DNA of 64,000 bases from Burkholderiales bacterium (GCA_025354165.1 JANXNI010000016.1:1-64000), one strand, 5' to 3'; positions 35,155 through 44,492 are shown, counted from the first letter of the stretch. The notes: generated by a model from the sequence alone, not told the origin. Translations and numbers: made by a program.

Positions 35155-36792
35155 ATGGCACACAATTATTCGGCAAAACGAATTCAGGATCGCGTTCGTT
35201 TTATGGAGTGGGACAGCCGTCGTGACAATGATTTTGTGCGTTTTGGGCTCACCCGCGCGCACGTTAAAGCCGCGCAAACGAAGCTCCAGGGTTACATCGT
35301 TATGCCAGGAGACCCCGACTACAACAAAGATCGCGCGCTGTTCAATCCGGTCTTTGACGCCTACCCGTCGATGATTGTGTACTGCGTGGTTGAGAGCGAT
35401 GTGGCCGTCGCGCTGCAACTTGCGCTGCAAGGCCCGGCACCGTTCACAGTACGCTCTGGCGGTCATTGCACGGCGGGCTTCTCGGCGGGGGCTGGGGTAT
35501 TGATCGATGTCAGCGGGTTGAACGGCATCTACATCCACCCACAGATGCCAGCGGCCACGGTGGGATGTGGCTGTAATTTCGGCAATTTCCGCGCCGCGTT
35601 GGCCCCCTATGGTCTGCATGTTCCGGGCGGCGAATGCGATGACGTCTGCATTGGCGGCTATGTGCAGGGCGGTGGTTACGGTTTCACCTCGGTCACCTAC
35701 GGCATGAATTGCGACAACGTGGAATCAATGCGCGTGATGCTGGCCGATGGCAGCATCGTTACCGCGACCGCGCGTCAGAACGCTGACTTGTGGTGGGCGA
35801 TGCGCGGCGGCACCGGCGGTAATTTCGGCGTGTTGCTGGACGTGACATATCGATTGCGCTCCCTGGGCAATGTGTTTGGCTGGGCGATCATCTGGCCGCT
35901 CAGCAACGAGCAGGAGATCGAGAACGCCACGGCGGCGCTGATGCTGTTGCAGCAGCAGTACATGCGAACAGCCGCGTCGCATAACTTGAATATTCAGGTC
36001 TCGCTCTGCTACCAGCCGGGGATTCAGGGCGGGCTGCCGTTGCCGCCCGCACCAATGTATCCGTATCTCATGGTGCGCGGCGTCTGGGTAGGCAACGCGG
36101 ATGACGGCACGGCGGCCATTGCTCCGCTGGCTTCGAGTCCCGGCGCTGTCGTGCAGTGGACCGATGAAACTGACTTTGACACGCTGAATACATCGCTCCT
36201 GAATCAACCGTACGGCATGCCGTGTTTCGCTGCCGATGCAACCATGCCGTTTGAGGACAAAGCCTCGCGCATCGTGTCGCGCGACTGGACTGAAGCGCAG
36301 TGGCGCTCGCTACTTGATTATTTCGTCACCACACCGAACCCTTATTCGTATTTCTATATGGAGTTTTATGGCGGAGCGATCAATGCATACCCTGAATGGG
36401 GCAGCGCCTTCGTCCATCGCGACGCGGTGTTCAATGCGGTGCTCGATGTGTTCTGGTGGCAAGAGGCGGACCGTGCCGCATCGCAGGCGTTCCTGGTGGG
36501 CTGGATGGATTTGATGGAGCCGCTTTACAACGGCCACGTCTACCAAAATTATCCGCGCCTCGACGACACCAACTACGCCTACAAATACTGGGGCGACGCA
36601 CAAGCGACGCTCTGGGACGTGAAACAAAAATACGATCCCGGCAACGTGTTTACGTTTGTGCAGGCGGTTGCGCCAGTATTGGTGGAAGCGAAGTCCGGTG
36701 CCGCATCGGGAGAGCTTCGTTCGGCAATCGAGCAGCCCATCATCGTGGACGCGAAGGTCACGCTGGTGCGGCCCTCTCCCTCAGCGAGCTGA
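35155..36792 (+). CDS. FAD-linked oxidoreductase, berberine-bridge-enzyme type
   Basis: This is a 545-residue protein of the PCMH/BBE family. The FAD domain has PFTVRSGGHCTAGFSAG, where the His is the usual covalent FAD site. PGGECDDVCIGGYVQGGGYG follows, where the first Cys could give the second covalent bond (6-S-cysteinyl). Later come WWAMRGGTGGNFGVL and the C-terminal BBE motif YQNYPRLDDTNYAYKYWGD with YDPGNVF. Such enzymes oxidise sugars, alkaloids or phenolics with O2. No signal peptide is visible from ATG 35155. An upstream start would only add polar residues. Confidence 0.9.
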   Translation: MAHNYSAKRIQDRVRFMEWDSRRDNDFVRFGLTRAHVKAAQTKLQGYIVMPGDPDYNKDRALFNPVFDAYPSMIVYCVVESDVAVALQLALQGPAPFTVRSGGHCTAGFSAGAGVLIDVSGLNGIYIHPQMPAATVGCGCNFGNFRAALAPYGLHVPGGECDDVCIGGYVQGGGYGFTSVTYGMNCDNVESMRVMLADGSIVTATARQNADLWWAMRGGTGGNFGVLLDVTYRLRSLGNVFGWAIIWPLSNEQEIENATAALMLLQQQYMRTAASHNLNIQVSLCYQPGIQGGLPLPPAPMYPYLMVRGVWVGNADDGTAAIAPLASSPGAVVQWTDETDFDTLNTSLLNQPYGMPCFAADATMPFEDKASRIVSRDWTEAQWRSLLDYFVTTPNPYSYFYMEFYGGAINAYPEWGSAFVHRDAVFNAVLDVFWWQEADRAASQAFLVGWMDLMEPLYNGHVYQNYPRLDDTNYAYKYWGDAQATLWDVKQKYDPGNVFTFVQAVAPVLVEAKSGAASGELRSAIEQPIIVDAKVTLVRPSPSAS

Positions 36793-36800
36793 CTTGCGTT

Positions 36801-36865
36801 GCGGGAGCAGCTTTAGCCGCCATACGCCCCGCGCAACGACTTCGCGGCTAAAGCCGCTCCCACAT
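36801..36865. repeat. REP-type palindrome before gluQ
   Basis: GCGGGAGCAGCTTTAGCCGC pairs with GCGGCTAAAGCCGCTCCCAC around about 25 nt. It fills the space between the flavoprotein stop and the GTG start of gluQ. Confidence 0.8.
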
Positions 36866-36870
36866 TCCAA

Positions 36871-37785
36871 GTGACGCTAAATCTCCCGTATGTCGGGCGC
36901 TTCGCGCCATCGCCTACCGGCCCGCTGCACTTCGGCTCGCTAGTCGCAGCGGTCGCGAGTTATGCCGATGCTCGCGCAGCAGGTGGTCGATGGTTACTTC
37001 GAATTGAAGACGTTGATACGCCGCGTTGTACACAGGCGGCGGCGCTGGAAATCCTGCACCAGCTTGCCGTCTATGGCTTTGAAGCCGATGGTGCGGTCAT
37101 CAGGCAAAGCGAGCGTTACGAGCACTACGAAGTCGCGTTGGGGCAGCTTGCTCATGATGGCCGACTATTCGCCTGTGCGTGCACACGAAAAATGCTCGGT
37201 TCAGCACCGCACAATGCTTGGGGTGAAGTCATCTACCCCGGACGATGCCGTGATCTCGGAATTGCTGATTCGACCCATGCAACAGCGCTCAGACTGCGGG
37301 TGCAAGACGACGCCGATGCGCAAGTCGCTTTCACCGATCGCACCCTCGGCGCGTTGACGCAAAACGTGGCTTCGCATGTGGGCGACTTCATTTTGCGTCG
37401 CGCCGACGGTCTCTACGCGTACCAACTGGCCGTAGTGGTTGACGATGCCGAACATGGTGTAACTGATGTGGTTCGAGGAGAGGATTTGCTGATGAACACG
37501 CCCCGGCAGATCTACTTGCAGCGCGCACTGGGCTACGCGGCTCCCAGCTATCTGCACGTGCCCTTGGCGAAAAACGATGCGGGCGAAAAGCTGTCCAAGC
37601 AAACCCGTGCGCTGGCCATCGCCGACGATGCTGCGGTAGACACACTTAATCTGGCCTGGTCATTTCTGGGACAGCCCGAAATGGGTCCTATGGCATCGGT
37701 CACACACTTTTGGCGGCACGCGGCTGCGCACTGGAAGCCGGCGCTTTTGCGGCCAGCGACCCGCGCCGCCACCGTCTCTGAATAA
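36871..37785 (+). CDS. gluQ: Glutamyl-Q tRNA(Asp) synthetase
   Basis: This is a 304-residue truncated GluRS paralogue that glutamylates queuosine in tRNA-Asp. The HIGH-type motif is FAPSPTGPLHFGSLVAAV. Zinc-site residues are in RLFACACTRKML and IYPGRCRD. The KMSKS-type motif is KNDAGEKLSKQTRALA. No anticodon-binding domain follows, as expected. The start is GTG 36871, directly after a REP palindrome. The next gene has its own apparent promoter. Confidence 0.95.
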   Translation: MTLNLPYVGRFAPSPTGPLHFGSLVAAVASYADARAAGGRWLLRIEDVDTPRCTQAAALEILHQLAVYGFEADGAVIRQSERYEHYEVALGQLAHDGRLFACACTRKMLGSAPHNAWGEVIYPGRCRDLGIADSTHATALRLRVQDDADAQVAFTDRTLGALTQNVASHVGDFILRRADGLYAYQLAVVVDDAEHGVTDVVRGEDLLMNTPRQIYLQRALGYAAPSYLHVPLAKNDAGEKLSKQTRALAIADDAAVDTLNLAWSFLGQPEMGPMASVTHFWRHAAAHWKPALLRPATRAATVSE

Positions 37786-37815
37786 GCGAGCCAGCGGCAA
37801 AATCGCTACAAAACT

Positions 37816-37821
37816 TATAAT
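37816..37821 (+). promoter_or_regulatory. Probable -10 element upstream of the BPH gene
   Basis: A perfect TATAAT lies 34 bp before the ATG at 37855. No good -35 hexamer is seen at 16-18 bp, so the promoter may be activator-dependent or use an alternative sigma factor. AGAAAG serves as a modest ribosome site. Confidence 0.45.
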
Positions 37822-37854
37822 TGAAGGTTAATCGGAAAAAAGAAAGCAATTGTT

Positions 37855-38439
37855 ATGACCACTCTCGTTGTGGTGCGCAAAGGCAATATGGCTGCGATTG
37901 CAGCCGATTCACTCACCACGTTTGGTGACACGCGTTTGTCCGACAGTTTTGATGCCTCTTCTGACAAGATGGTGCATTACGGCGACACCGTCATCGCATT
38001 GTGCGGCAGCGCAGCGCATCAACTGGTTTATGAAAATCTGCTTTCGACCGCTAAAGACCTGAACTTCAACAGCAAGTCGGAAATCTTCGAGACCTTCCGC
38101 AAGTTGCATGCGATTCTCAAAGACCAACACTATCTGAATCCAAAAGAAGAAGACGAGGACGCGTACGAAAGCACGCATATCACGGCGCTGATCGCCAATC
38201 CAACCGGGATTTATGGCATTTATTCGATGCGTGAAGTGTTCGAGTTCAAGCGATTCTGGGCCGCAGGATCGGGACGCGAATACGCGTTGGGCGCGATGAA
38301 CGCGCTGTACGACCAACTCGACTCGACCGAGGCGATTGCGCGCATCGGCGTCGAGGCGGGCGCTACGTTCGACAAGAACTCCTCGCTGCCGTTGCAAGTG
38401 GTGACCATCGCCATGAAACCACTCCCCACGGTTGCTTAG
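37855..38439 (+). CDS. Betaproteobacterial proteasome homologue (BPH)-like Ntn-hydrolase
   Basis: This is a 194-residue protein with a proteasome-type fold. It opens MTTLVVVRKGNMAAIAADS: after Met removal Thr2 would be the nucleophile, Asp18 sits at the Asp17-equivalent position, and Lys38 (SSDKMV) is a candidate for Lys33. The segments IALCGSAAHQLVYENLL and FKRFWAAGSGREYALGAMNA match the GSG region of HslV/20S beta subunits. It has no propeptide and no HslU-like ATPase beside it, which fits BPH, a known family of mostly betaproteobacteria that self-assembles into a ring. It is followed by hslO and hslR, which suggests a stress-related setting. Confidence 0.82.
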   Translation: MTTLVVVRKGNMAAIAADSLTTFGDTRLSDSFDASSDKMVHYGDTVIALCGSAAHQLVYENLLSTAKDLNFNSKSEIFETFRKLHAILKDQHYLNPKEEDEDAYESTHITALIANPTGIYGIYSMREVFEFKRFWAAGSGREYALGAMNALYDQLDSTEAIARIGVEAGATFDKNSSLPLQVVTIAMKPLPTVA

Positions 38440-38467
38440 TTAACAAACCGAAACGCGCTATACGAAT

Positions 38468-39403
38468 ATGGATAAAGTGTCTGCGGGCTATGATCAACTC
38501 ACGCGCTTCTGGCTCGACACCGCGCCAGCACGCGGCGTCGTAGTTCGTCTTGACGACAGCCTGACTCAGGCGATGCAGCACCACGACTATCCGGAAGCAG
38601 TAGTCACGCTGCTACGGCAACTGGCAGGCGCGGCGGCGTTGCTCGCGAGCAATCTCAAGCAAAGCGCTCAGGTCATCCTGCAAGCTCAGGGGACGGGCGA
38701 TGTACCGCTACTTTGCGTCGAGGCGACGGACGCGCTGACTTTCAGGCTCTACGCCAGCGTGCGCGAAGGCGCAGCGGTGGCGACTGATGCATCGTTAGCG
38801 TCGATGGTTGCGCCCGACGGACACGGTCGCTTTGTGCTGACGATCGCGCCGACTGAAGGGCAGCCCTATCAGGGTATCGTTGCGCTTTCGCAGAAAAATG
38901 ACGACGGCGAGACCATTGATGGCAGCGTCGCTCGCTTGCTCGAAGATTATCTGAGCAATTCGCAGCAGACAGAAACGCGCATGTGGTTGCGCCAGGACGG
39001 CGACGTAATGGAAGCCATGTTGCTCGAGCGCTTGCCAGACAGCACCGATGCGGCGACACCGGCGTGGAACGCCGTGGTAGCCCAGGCGGAGCATGCGTTT
39101 GCTGAGCACTTCATGCCATTTCCCTATGCAGAATGGCTGCAATTCACGTTTGTTGCGAACGACGTCAAAGTCCATCCTGCGCAAGCCGTGAAGTTCGCCT
39201 GCTCGTGCAGCATCGAGCGCGTGCTGAATGCTTTGAAACTTGTGGGTGAGGATGAGTTGCAGCCTCTGATTGAAGAGCAGGGAAAAATTGCCACACGCTG
39301 CGAATTCTGCGGCAAGGCCTACGAAGTTAGCGCTGCATCGTTTGCCGAGCTGTTTCGCCGCAATGACGCGCTGCACCCGCCCGGCTCACAGCTGCTGCAA
39401 TAG
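38468..39403 (+). CDS. hslO: Hsp33 redox-regulated chaperone
   Basis: This is a 311-residue cytosolic chaperone activated by oxidation. The N-terminal core (MDKVSAGYDQLTRFWLDTAP onward) is typical. The zinc centre has CSCSIERVLNALKLVG and ATRCEFCGKAYEV, giving the CxC...CxxC set of four cysteines that sense peroxide or hypochlorous acid. It starts 28 bp after the BPH gene and is followed by hslR after 5 bp. The hslR/hslO pairing is conserved in proteobacteria. Confidence 0.97.
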   Translation: MDKVSAGYDQLTRFWLDTAPARGVVVRLDDSLTQAMQHHDYPEAVVTLLRQLAGAAALLASNLKQSAQVILQAQGTGDVPLLCVEATDALTFRLYASVREGAAVATDASLASMVAPDGHGRFVLTIAPTEGQPYQGIVALSQKNDDGETIDGSVARLLEDYLSNSQQTETRMWLRQDGDVMEAMLLERLPDSTDAATPAWNAVVAQAEHAFAEHFMPFPYAEWLQFTFVANDVKVHPAQAVKFACSCSIERVLNALKLVGEDELQPLIEEQGKIATRCEFCGKAYEVSAASFAELFRRNDALHPPGSQLLQ

Positions 39404-39408
39404 GTTGA

Positions 39409-39876
39409 ATGGCTCCGCTGATGACCGACACCGCCGTGGTTCGTATCGACAAGTGGCTCTGGGCCGCGCGCTTTTTCAAGACGCGCTCACTGGCCACCGA
39501 TGCGATTGATGCGGGACACGTTCGACGCGCCTCTGTTGGTTCCGTTTCAGGGGATCGAGTGAAGCCAGCACATGCGGTGCGTGTGGGTGAGGGCTATGCC
39601 GTGCAGCGTGGCGACTTGCTGCAAGAGGTTGTGGTGACCGCAGTGTCCGAACGACGCGGCTCGGCAACGGTTGCTGCGTTGCTCTACCGCGAAACCGAGG
39701 CGAGCGTCGCGGCGCGGCTTGAGCAGAAGGCGCTCCATGCCGCCGCAGACGCCGCGATGGGCAGTCACGGTGCGACATTTCTGCGTGGCCGTCCGACCAA
39801 ACAGGACAGGCGCAAACTGGCCGATATGTTCGCCAAAAACTACACCCATCAAAGCTCGCCGGACAGCAACGAATGA
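39409..39876 (+). CDS. hslR: Hsp15 family S4 RNA-binding protein
   Basis: This is a 155-residue protein. The S4 domain is RIDKWLWAARFFKTRSLATD, then IDAGHVRRASVGSVSGDRVKPAHAVRVGEGY. The basic C-terminal tail GRPTKQDRRKLADMFAK is the Hsp15 signature. In E. coli Hsp15 binds free 50S subunits carrying nascent chains and helps recycle them after heat shock. ATG 39409 or 39421 may be the start. Its last codons overlap the methyltransferase ATG by 4 bp. Confidence 0.93.
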   Translation: MAPLMTDTAVVRIDKWLWAARFFKTRSLATDAIDAGHVRRASVGSVSGDRVKPAHAVRVGEGYAVQRGDLLQEVVVTAVSERRGSATVAALLYRETEASVAARLEQKALHAAADAAMGSHGATFLRGRPTKQDRRKLADMFAKNYTHQSSPDSNE

Positions 39877-40760
39877 CACTGACTTTTACCGGCGAACGCT
39901 TCCTGCCCGAATGTGCGGGCGAGATGATTTACGAACACTGGCATCGCTACCTGATTGTTCGCAACTACGTGGCGGGCAAACGAGTGCTCGATGTCGCAAG
40001 CGGTGAGGGCTACGGGTCGCATCTGCTATCAAAGCACGCCACCGGCGTCGTTGGCGCGGACATTTCACCCGATGCGGTGGCGCACGCGAGCATGCGCTAC
40101 GTGCATGAGCATCTGCGCTACGTCGCCGCCGATTGCACACAAATACCGGAACCCGACGCCAGCTTCGACGTCATCGTTTCGTTCGAGACGATTGAACACA
40201 TGAACGAGCATGAAGCGTTTATGCTCGAAGTTGATCGCCTGCTCGCACCCGGTGGTATCTTCATTATTTCGTCGCCCAACCGCCCGGAATACAGCGACAA
40301 GACAGGCTACAAAAACGAGTTCCACGTCAAAGAGCTTGATCGTGCCGAATTGAAGAAGCTGCTTGATCCTCACTTTCCGGCGCAAGCGTGGTTTGCGCAA
40401 CGCGCAGCATTTCATTCGATGGTGTGGCCACTCGAGACGGCTGCGACCAGTGCCACAGCCCTCACCGCAGAGGGCGACGCTGCCTATCCTGAACCTCTCT
40501 ATTTTTTGGTGTTCTGTGCGCGGAACGCGGCTCCACTTGAAGGCATCAAACAGGAGCTCAGCCTGGTCACGGATCGCGAGCAATCCGTTTATGCCGAATG
40601 GTCTAGAACCTATCGCGAAAATGCGATGCTGCACGCGGAAATTGCCGCCTTGAAATCTGGGCCTCCACCTGTCGCGGTTACCTCGACAGCGGTGTCTATT
40701 GCGCCACTACAAGAACCATGGTTGGTGCGCGCTGCACGAGCTGTTAGCGGCGCGCGCTAA
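39873..40760 (+). CDS. Class I SAM-dependent methyltransferase
   Basis: This is a 295-residue protein. It opens LTFTGERFLPE with a helix EHWHRYLIVRNYV, which is common in methyltransferases of glycan clusters. SAM motif I is VLDVASGEGYGSHLL. VVGADISPDAV supplies the acidic ribose ligand. Motif post-I/II is FDVIVSFETIEHM. The C-terminal ~60 residues form a helix with AEWSRTYRENAMLHAEIAAL, perhaps pairing with another protein. It precedes the giant glycosyltransferase by 6 bp, so O-methylation of a glycan chain is a sensible guess. Confidence 0.85.
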   Translation: MTLTFTGERFLPECAGEMIYEHWHRYLIVRNYVAGKRVLDVASGEGYGSHLLSKHATGVVGADISPDAVAHASMRYVHEHLRYVAADCTQIPEPDASFDVIVSFETIEHMNEHEAFMLEVDRLLAPGGIFIISSPNRPEYSDKTGYKNEFHVKELDRAELKKLLDPHFPAQAWFAQRAAFHSMVWPLETAATSATALTAEGDAAYPEPLYFLVFCARNAAPLEGIKQELSLVTDREQSVYAEWSRTYRENAMLHAEIAALKSGPPPVAVTSTAVSIAPLQEPWLVRAARAVSGAR

Positions 40761-40766
40761 CTACCG

Positions 40767-43700
40767 ATGACGATAGAAGTACCTATCGATTTGGGGGCAT
40801 TTGCTGACGCCGGATTGCCGCGCCTGTTGTTCGTGACACACGCGTGGGGGGGTGGCGTTGAGCAACAGGTGAAGTCACTGGCCGCTTCGTTTTCTGGCCG
40901 CGCACGAGTAGCGATATTGCGGCCGTGTGACAGCCAGAGCGTGGAAATCACGTTGCCGTCCGGCAGTCTTTATCGCTTTGCCAGTGCCGATTGGTCAACG
41001 CTTGTCGCAGCGCTACGCGCGCTCAACTTCGAGCGCCTACATTTGCATCATGTGCATGGCTTTCCGAGCGATATTCTCGATTTGGATGAGGCGCTTGGCG
41101 TGCCGCTTGATTGCTCGCTGCATGATTACGCGAGTATTTGTCCGCAGTATCAATTGGTCGATCCAGACGGTCGCTACTGTGGCGAGCCAGATGAATCAGG
41201 TTGTAATCTATGCATTCTGGGTCGCCCGCACGCGTGGGAGCTCAATATCGCTGAGTGGCGCGCTGCATGGGCCGCAACGCTAAGGCGTGCCGATCGGGTG
41301 ATGGCTCCCAGCAAAAGTGTTGCCGAGAAAGTGCGTCGCTATCTGCCTGACCTTGTCATTAAAATTTCCCCACACGCCGAGTCGCCGATTACGTTTCCAC
41401 GTGTCGTCAAAGTGGCGCTATTGGGCGCGCTGTCAAAGTCAAAGGGCCTGTCGGTAGCGCGCGCAGTTGCTGACCTGGCCGAGGGCACGAATTCGCCGCT
41501 CGCGCTTCGTTTGATCGGGCATGCCGCCGAACCACTGCCAAAAAATCTGACAGCGACAGGCTCGTATGAGACCGACGACCTGCCGCGCATGATTGCGATG
41601 GAACGACCTGATGTCCTTTGGTTGCCATCGCAGGTACCAGAGACTTTTTCGTTTACGCTGTCGACGGCGATTGCGTCGGGTCTCCCTATCGTCGCATCCA
41701 ATCTTGGTGCGTTTCCAGAGCGTTTGCAAGGTATCTCGAAAGCCTCACTGCTGCCCTTCGATTCCTCGCCCGAAAGTTGGCATCATGCGCTGTTGCACGC
41801 TGGTGCGACGGCGACTGCGGCCGTCGCGAGGGCATTTTCCCAAACGCAAAACGCAGAACTCCTCACGTCGTATTATCCCGAGCTGCCTCACGCTGTCGAC
41901 GGGTCAAACGCAGCACCGCTAGCCACGCTACTCGAACGCAGTCGCTGGATATTGTCACCCACCGCTCAAGCGCCACGTCCTTTGATTGACGTCTTCCGCG
42001 TCGGTGTTTTTGGCGGGCACCGTGCGTCTGTGAATGTCATCGAGCAGAGTCTTATCGCGCTCCCTGACGGAGAACGTGAAATTGTCGCAAGAAGCGTTTA
42101 CGACAAGCTCTCCGAATCACTGACACAATCGTTGCGTGAAGCCAGAATAGCTCACGCTAATCTTGAAGAGGAACATGCCGACGCCAGTGTGCGCTGGCGG
42201 CGCGTGCTGGATGATGCAGACGACCGTGCCACCGCTGCGCGTGCGCACATTAAGAACCTCGAAACCGAACGCATCCAGCTGAAGGCGCAGAACGTCCAGC
42301 TTGACGCACAACTCAACGAGTTGTGGCAAAGCACGTCCTGGAAAATCACACGACCGCTTCGCGGCGCTGTGAGCCGTGCGCGCCGCCTGCGCCACGCCGT
42401 AGCTGTGACAGCCAAACTCGTACGCCGTGCCCCTGCGTTGGCGCGCGGCGGCCTGGCGCGCTATCGGCGTGGCGGCTGGCGCAGCTTGCGCGATCGCGTT
42501 GAGCTTGAATTCAGAGCAACCGAACCGATCATCGCGATTTCACTGCCGAGCGCCGAGGAAACACGCATCGAAGCCTTGACGCTTCCGACGACTGCGGGGT
42601 CACCTGCTATTTCCATCGTTATCCCGGTTTACGGTCAGCACCCGACCACCTTTGCATGCCTCAAAACCATCGCCGCCGAGCCGCCGCGAAACCGTTTTGA
42701 AGTCGTCATCATGGACGACTGTTCGCCCGATCCGGCTGCCACGGCATTGGCATCAGTGCGGGGCGTCCGCATCGTTCGTAACGAGACCAATCTAGGTTTC
42801 ATTGGCAACGTCAATGCCGGAGCGCATGCTGCTCGCGGTGCGTGGTTGATTATTCTCAACAACGACACGTTGCTCAGGCCAAATGCGCTCAATGCGTTGC
42901 TCGACACGTTTGAACAGCACACCAACGTTGGTCTGGTCGGTGCCAAACTGCTCAACGCGGACGGCACCGTTCAGGAGGCTGGCGGCATCGTCTGGAAGGA
43001 CGGCAGCGCGTGGAATTGGGGGCGTGGACAAAACCGCGAGGACCCGCGATTTAACTTCGTCCGTGATGCCGACTATTGCTCAGGTGCGGCGCTTGCGATT
43101 CGTCGCGATCTGTTTCTAGAAATGGGTGGTTTCGACACTTTTTACGCACCTGCCTATTACGAAGATACCGACCTCGCGTTTCGCATTCGTGCGCGTGGTA
43201 TGCGAGTACTCTATCAACCCGCGGCGGAAGTTTTTCATCTTGAGGGTGTAAGCCACGGTCGCAACGAAAATAGCGGCATTAAGGCCTATCAGGTCACTAA
43301 CTCGAAAAAATTCTTTGAGCGCTGGCAATCAAGCCTCACGTCACATCGCGAGAACGCTGTAGAACCTGATCTGGAAGCACATCGTGGCAGCGTCAGCAAC
43401 ATCCTCATTGTTGAAGCCTGCATGATCACGCCGGATCAGGACGCTGGTTCCGTCCGCTTGCTCAACATGTTGAAAATCCTCAAGAGCGACGGGCATCATG
43501 TAACTTTTGTTGCGGACAATCTGGAATACAAGCAGAAGTACGTCACGCAATTGCAGCAAATCGGCGTTGAAGTTTTGCACGGTGCGTTCGCCGGGACGAT
43601 ACGCAAAGTGCTGCAAACGCGCGGCAAATCGCTTGACGCGATCATGTTTTGTCGCCACTACGTCGCGTCACGCTATGTCGATCAGGTGCGCGCGTTTGCG

Positions 43701-44492
43701 CCTCACGCGCGCATTGTTTTTGACACGATTGATCTTCACTTTGTCCGCGAAGAACGGGAGGCGACGTTGCGCAACGACGCAGCCATGTTGCGTGCCGCGG
43801 CGGTCACGCGGGCGAAAGAGCTCGGCGTCATGAAACACTCCGATCTCACGCTTGTGGTGTCCGAGTTTGAACAAGCCTTGCTCGCTGAAATTCTGCCAAC
43901 CGCCAAAGTCGACATCATTTCGCTCATCAATGACGAAGCTCCCGCACCACGCCCGTTTGCCGAGCGGAGCGGCATCCTGTTCATTGGCGGTTTCCGACAT
44001 CCGCCCAACGTTGACGGCGTTAACTGGTACATCACTGAAGTGCTGCCACATGTGCGCCGTGCGCTACCCGACCTCACTACCACCATCGTCGGCAGCAACA
44101 TGCCCGAGTCACTTAGAGCCCTGTCGTGCGATGGCGTGGAGATCAAAGGCTTTGTCGAGAATACCGAGCCGCTGCTCCTCAATGCCCGCGTTTCTATCGC
44201 GCCATTGCGCTTTGGTGCAGGCATCAAGGGCAAGATCAACGAGGCAATGAGGTATGGCATTCCGGTCGTTGCCACCGTATGTGCGGTTGAAGGCATGCAC
44301 CTTACGCCGGAAGTTGATGTGCTCGTCAGCGACGACCCCGAGGTGTTTGCTAGGGCGATTGTGCGCGCATACTCCGATGAAGTACTCTGGAAAAAACTAT
44401 CCGAGGGTGGATTGCAAAACGTGCGCCGACACTTCTCGATGGATGCCGCGTTACCCGCAGTACGGCGGGTGTTCGCGAAGAGATGCGCCTGA
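40767..44492 (+). CDS. Multidomain glycosyltransferase (GT4-like, coiled coil, GT2, GT4-like)
   Basis: This is a 1241-residue cytosolic protein. Domain 1 (about 12-390) is GT-B, starting LLFVTHAWGGGVEQQVK and ending with PETFSFTLSTAIASGLPIVA. Residues about 435-540 form a charged coiled coil ending in WQSTSWKITRPLR. Domain 2 (about 610-860) is GT2, with ISIVIPVYGQ, the MDDCSPD acidic motif, ILNNDT and YYEDTDLAFRIRARG. Domain 3 (about 875-1241) is GT4-like, with APLRFGAGIKGKINEAMRYG. Such arrays usually extend O-antigen, rhamnan or S-layer glycans, each domain adding one linkage. It is probably in one operon with the upstream methyltransferase. Confidence 0.9.
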   Translation: MTIEVPIDLGAFADAGLPRLLFVTHAWGGGVEQQVKSLAASFSGRARVAILRPCDSQSVEITLPSGSLYRFASADWSTLVAALRALNFERLHLHHVHGFPSDILDLDEALGVPLDCSLHDYASICPQYQLVDPDGRYCGEPDESGCNLCILGRPHAWELNIAEWRAAWAATLRRADRVMAPSKSVAEKVRRYLPDLVIKISPHAESPITFPRVVKVALLGALSKSKGLSVARAVADLAEGTNSPLALRLIGHAAEPLPKNLTATGSYETDDLPRMIAMERPDVLWLPSQVPETFSFTLSTAIASGLPIVASNLGAFPERLQGISKASLLPFDSSPESWHHALLHAGATATAAVARAFSQTQNAELLTSYYPELPHAVDGSNAAPLATLLERSRWILSPTAQAPRPLIDVFRVGVFGGHRASVNVIEQSLIALPDGEREIVARSVYDKLSESLTQSLREARIAHANLEEEHADASVRWRRVLDDADDRATAARAHIKNLETERIQLKAQNVQLDAQLNELWQSTSWKITRPLRGAVSRARRLRHAVAVTAKLVRRAPALARGGLARYRRGGWRSLRDRVELEFRATEPIIAISLPSAEETRIEALTLPTTAGSPAISIVIPVYGQHPTTFACLKTIAAEPPRNRFEVVIMDDCSPDPAATALASVRGVRIVRNETNLGFIGNVNAGAHAARGAWLIILNNDTLLRPNALNALLDTFEQHTNVGLVGAKLLNADGTVQEAGGIVWKDGSAWNWGRGQNREDPRFNFVRDADYCSGAALAIRRDLFLEMGGFDTFYAPAYYEDTDLAFRIRARGMRVLYQPAAEVFHLEGVSHGRNENSGIKAYQVTNSKKFFERWQSSLTSHRENAVEPDLEAHRGSVSNILIVEACMITPDQDAGSVRLLNMLKILKSDGHHVTFVADNLEYKQKYVTQLQQIGVEVLHGAFAGTIRKVLQTRGKSLDAIMFCRHYVASRYVDQVRAFAPHARIVFDTIDLHFVREEREATLRNDAAMLRAAAVTRAKELGVMKHSDLTLVVSEFEQALLAEILPTAKVDIISLINDEAPAPRPFAERSGILFIGGFRHPPNVDGVNWYITEVLPHVRRALPDLTTTIVGSNMPESLRALSCDGVEIKGFVENTEPLLLNARVSIAPLRFGAGIKGKINEAMRYGIPVVATVCAVEGMHLTPEVDVLVSDDPEVFARAIVRAYSDEVLWKKLSEGGLQNVRRHFSMDAALPAVRRVFAKRCA

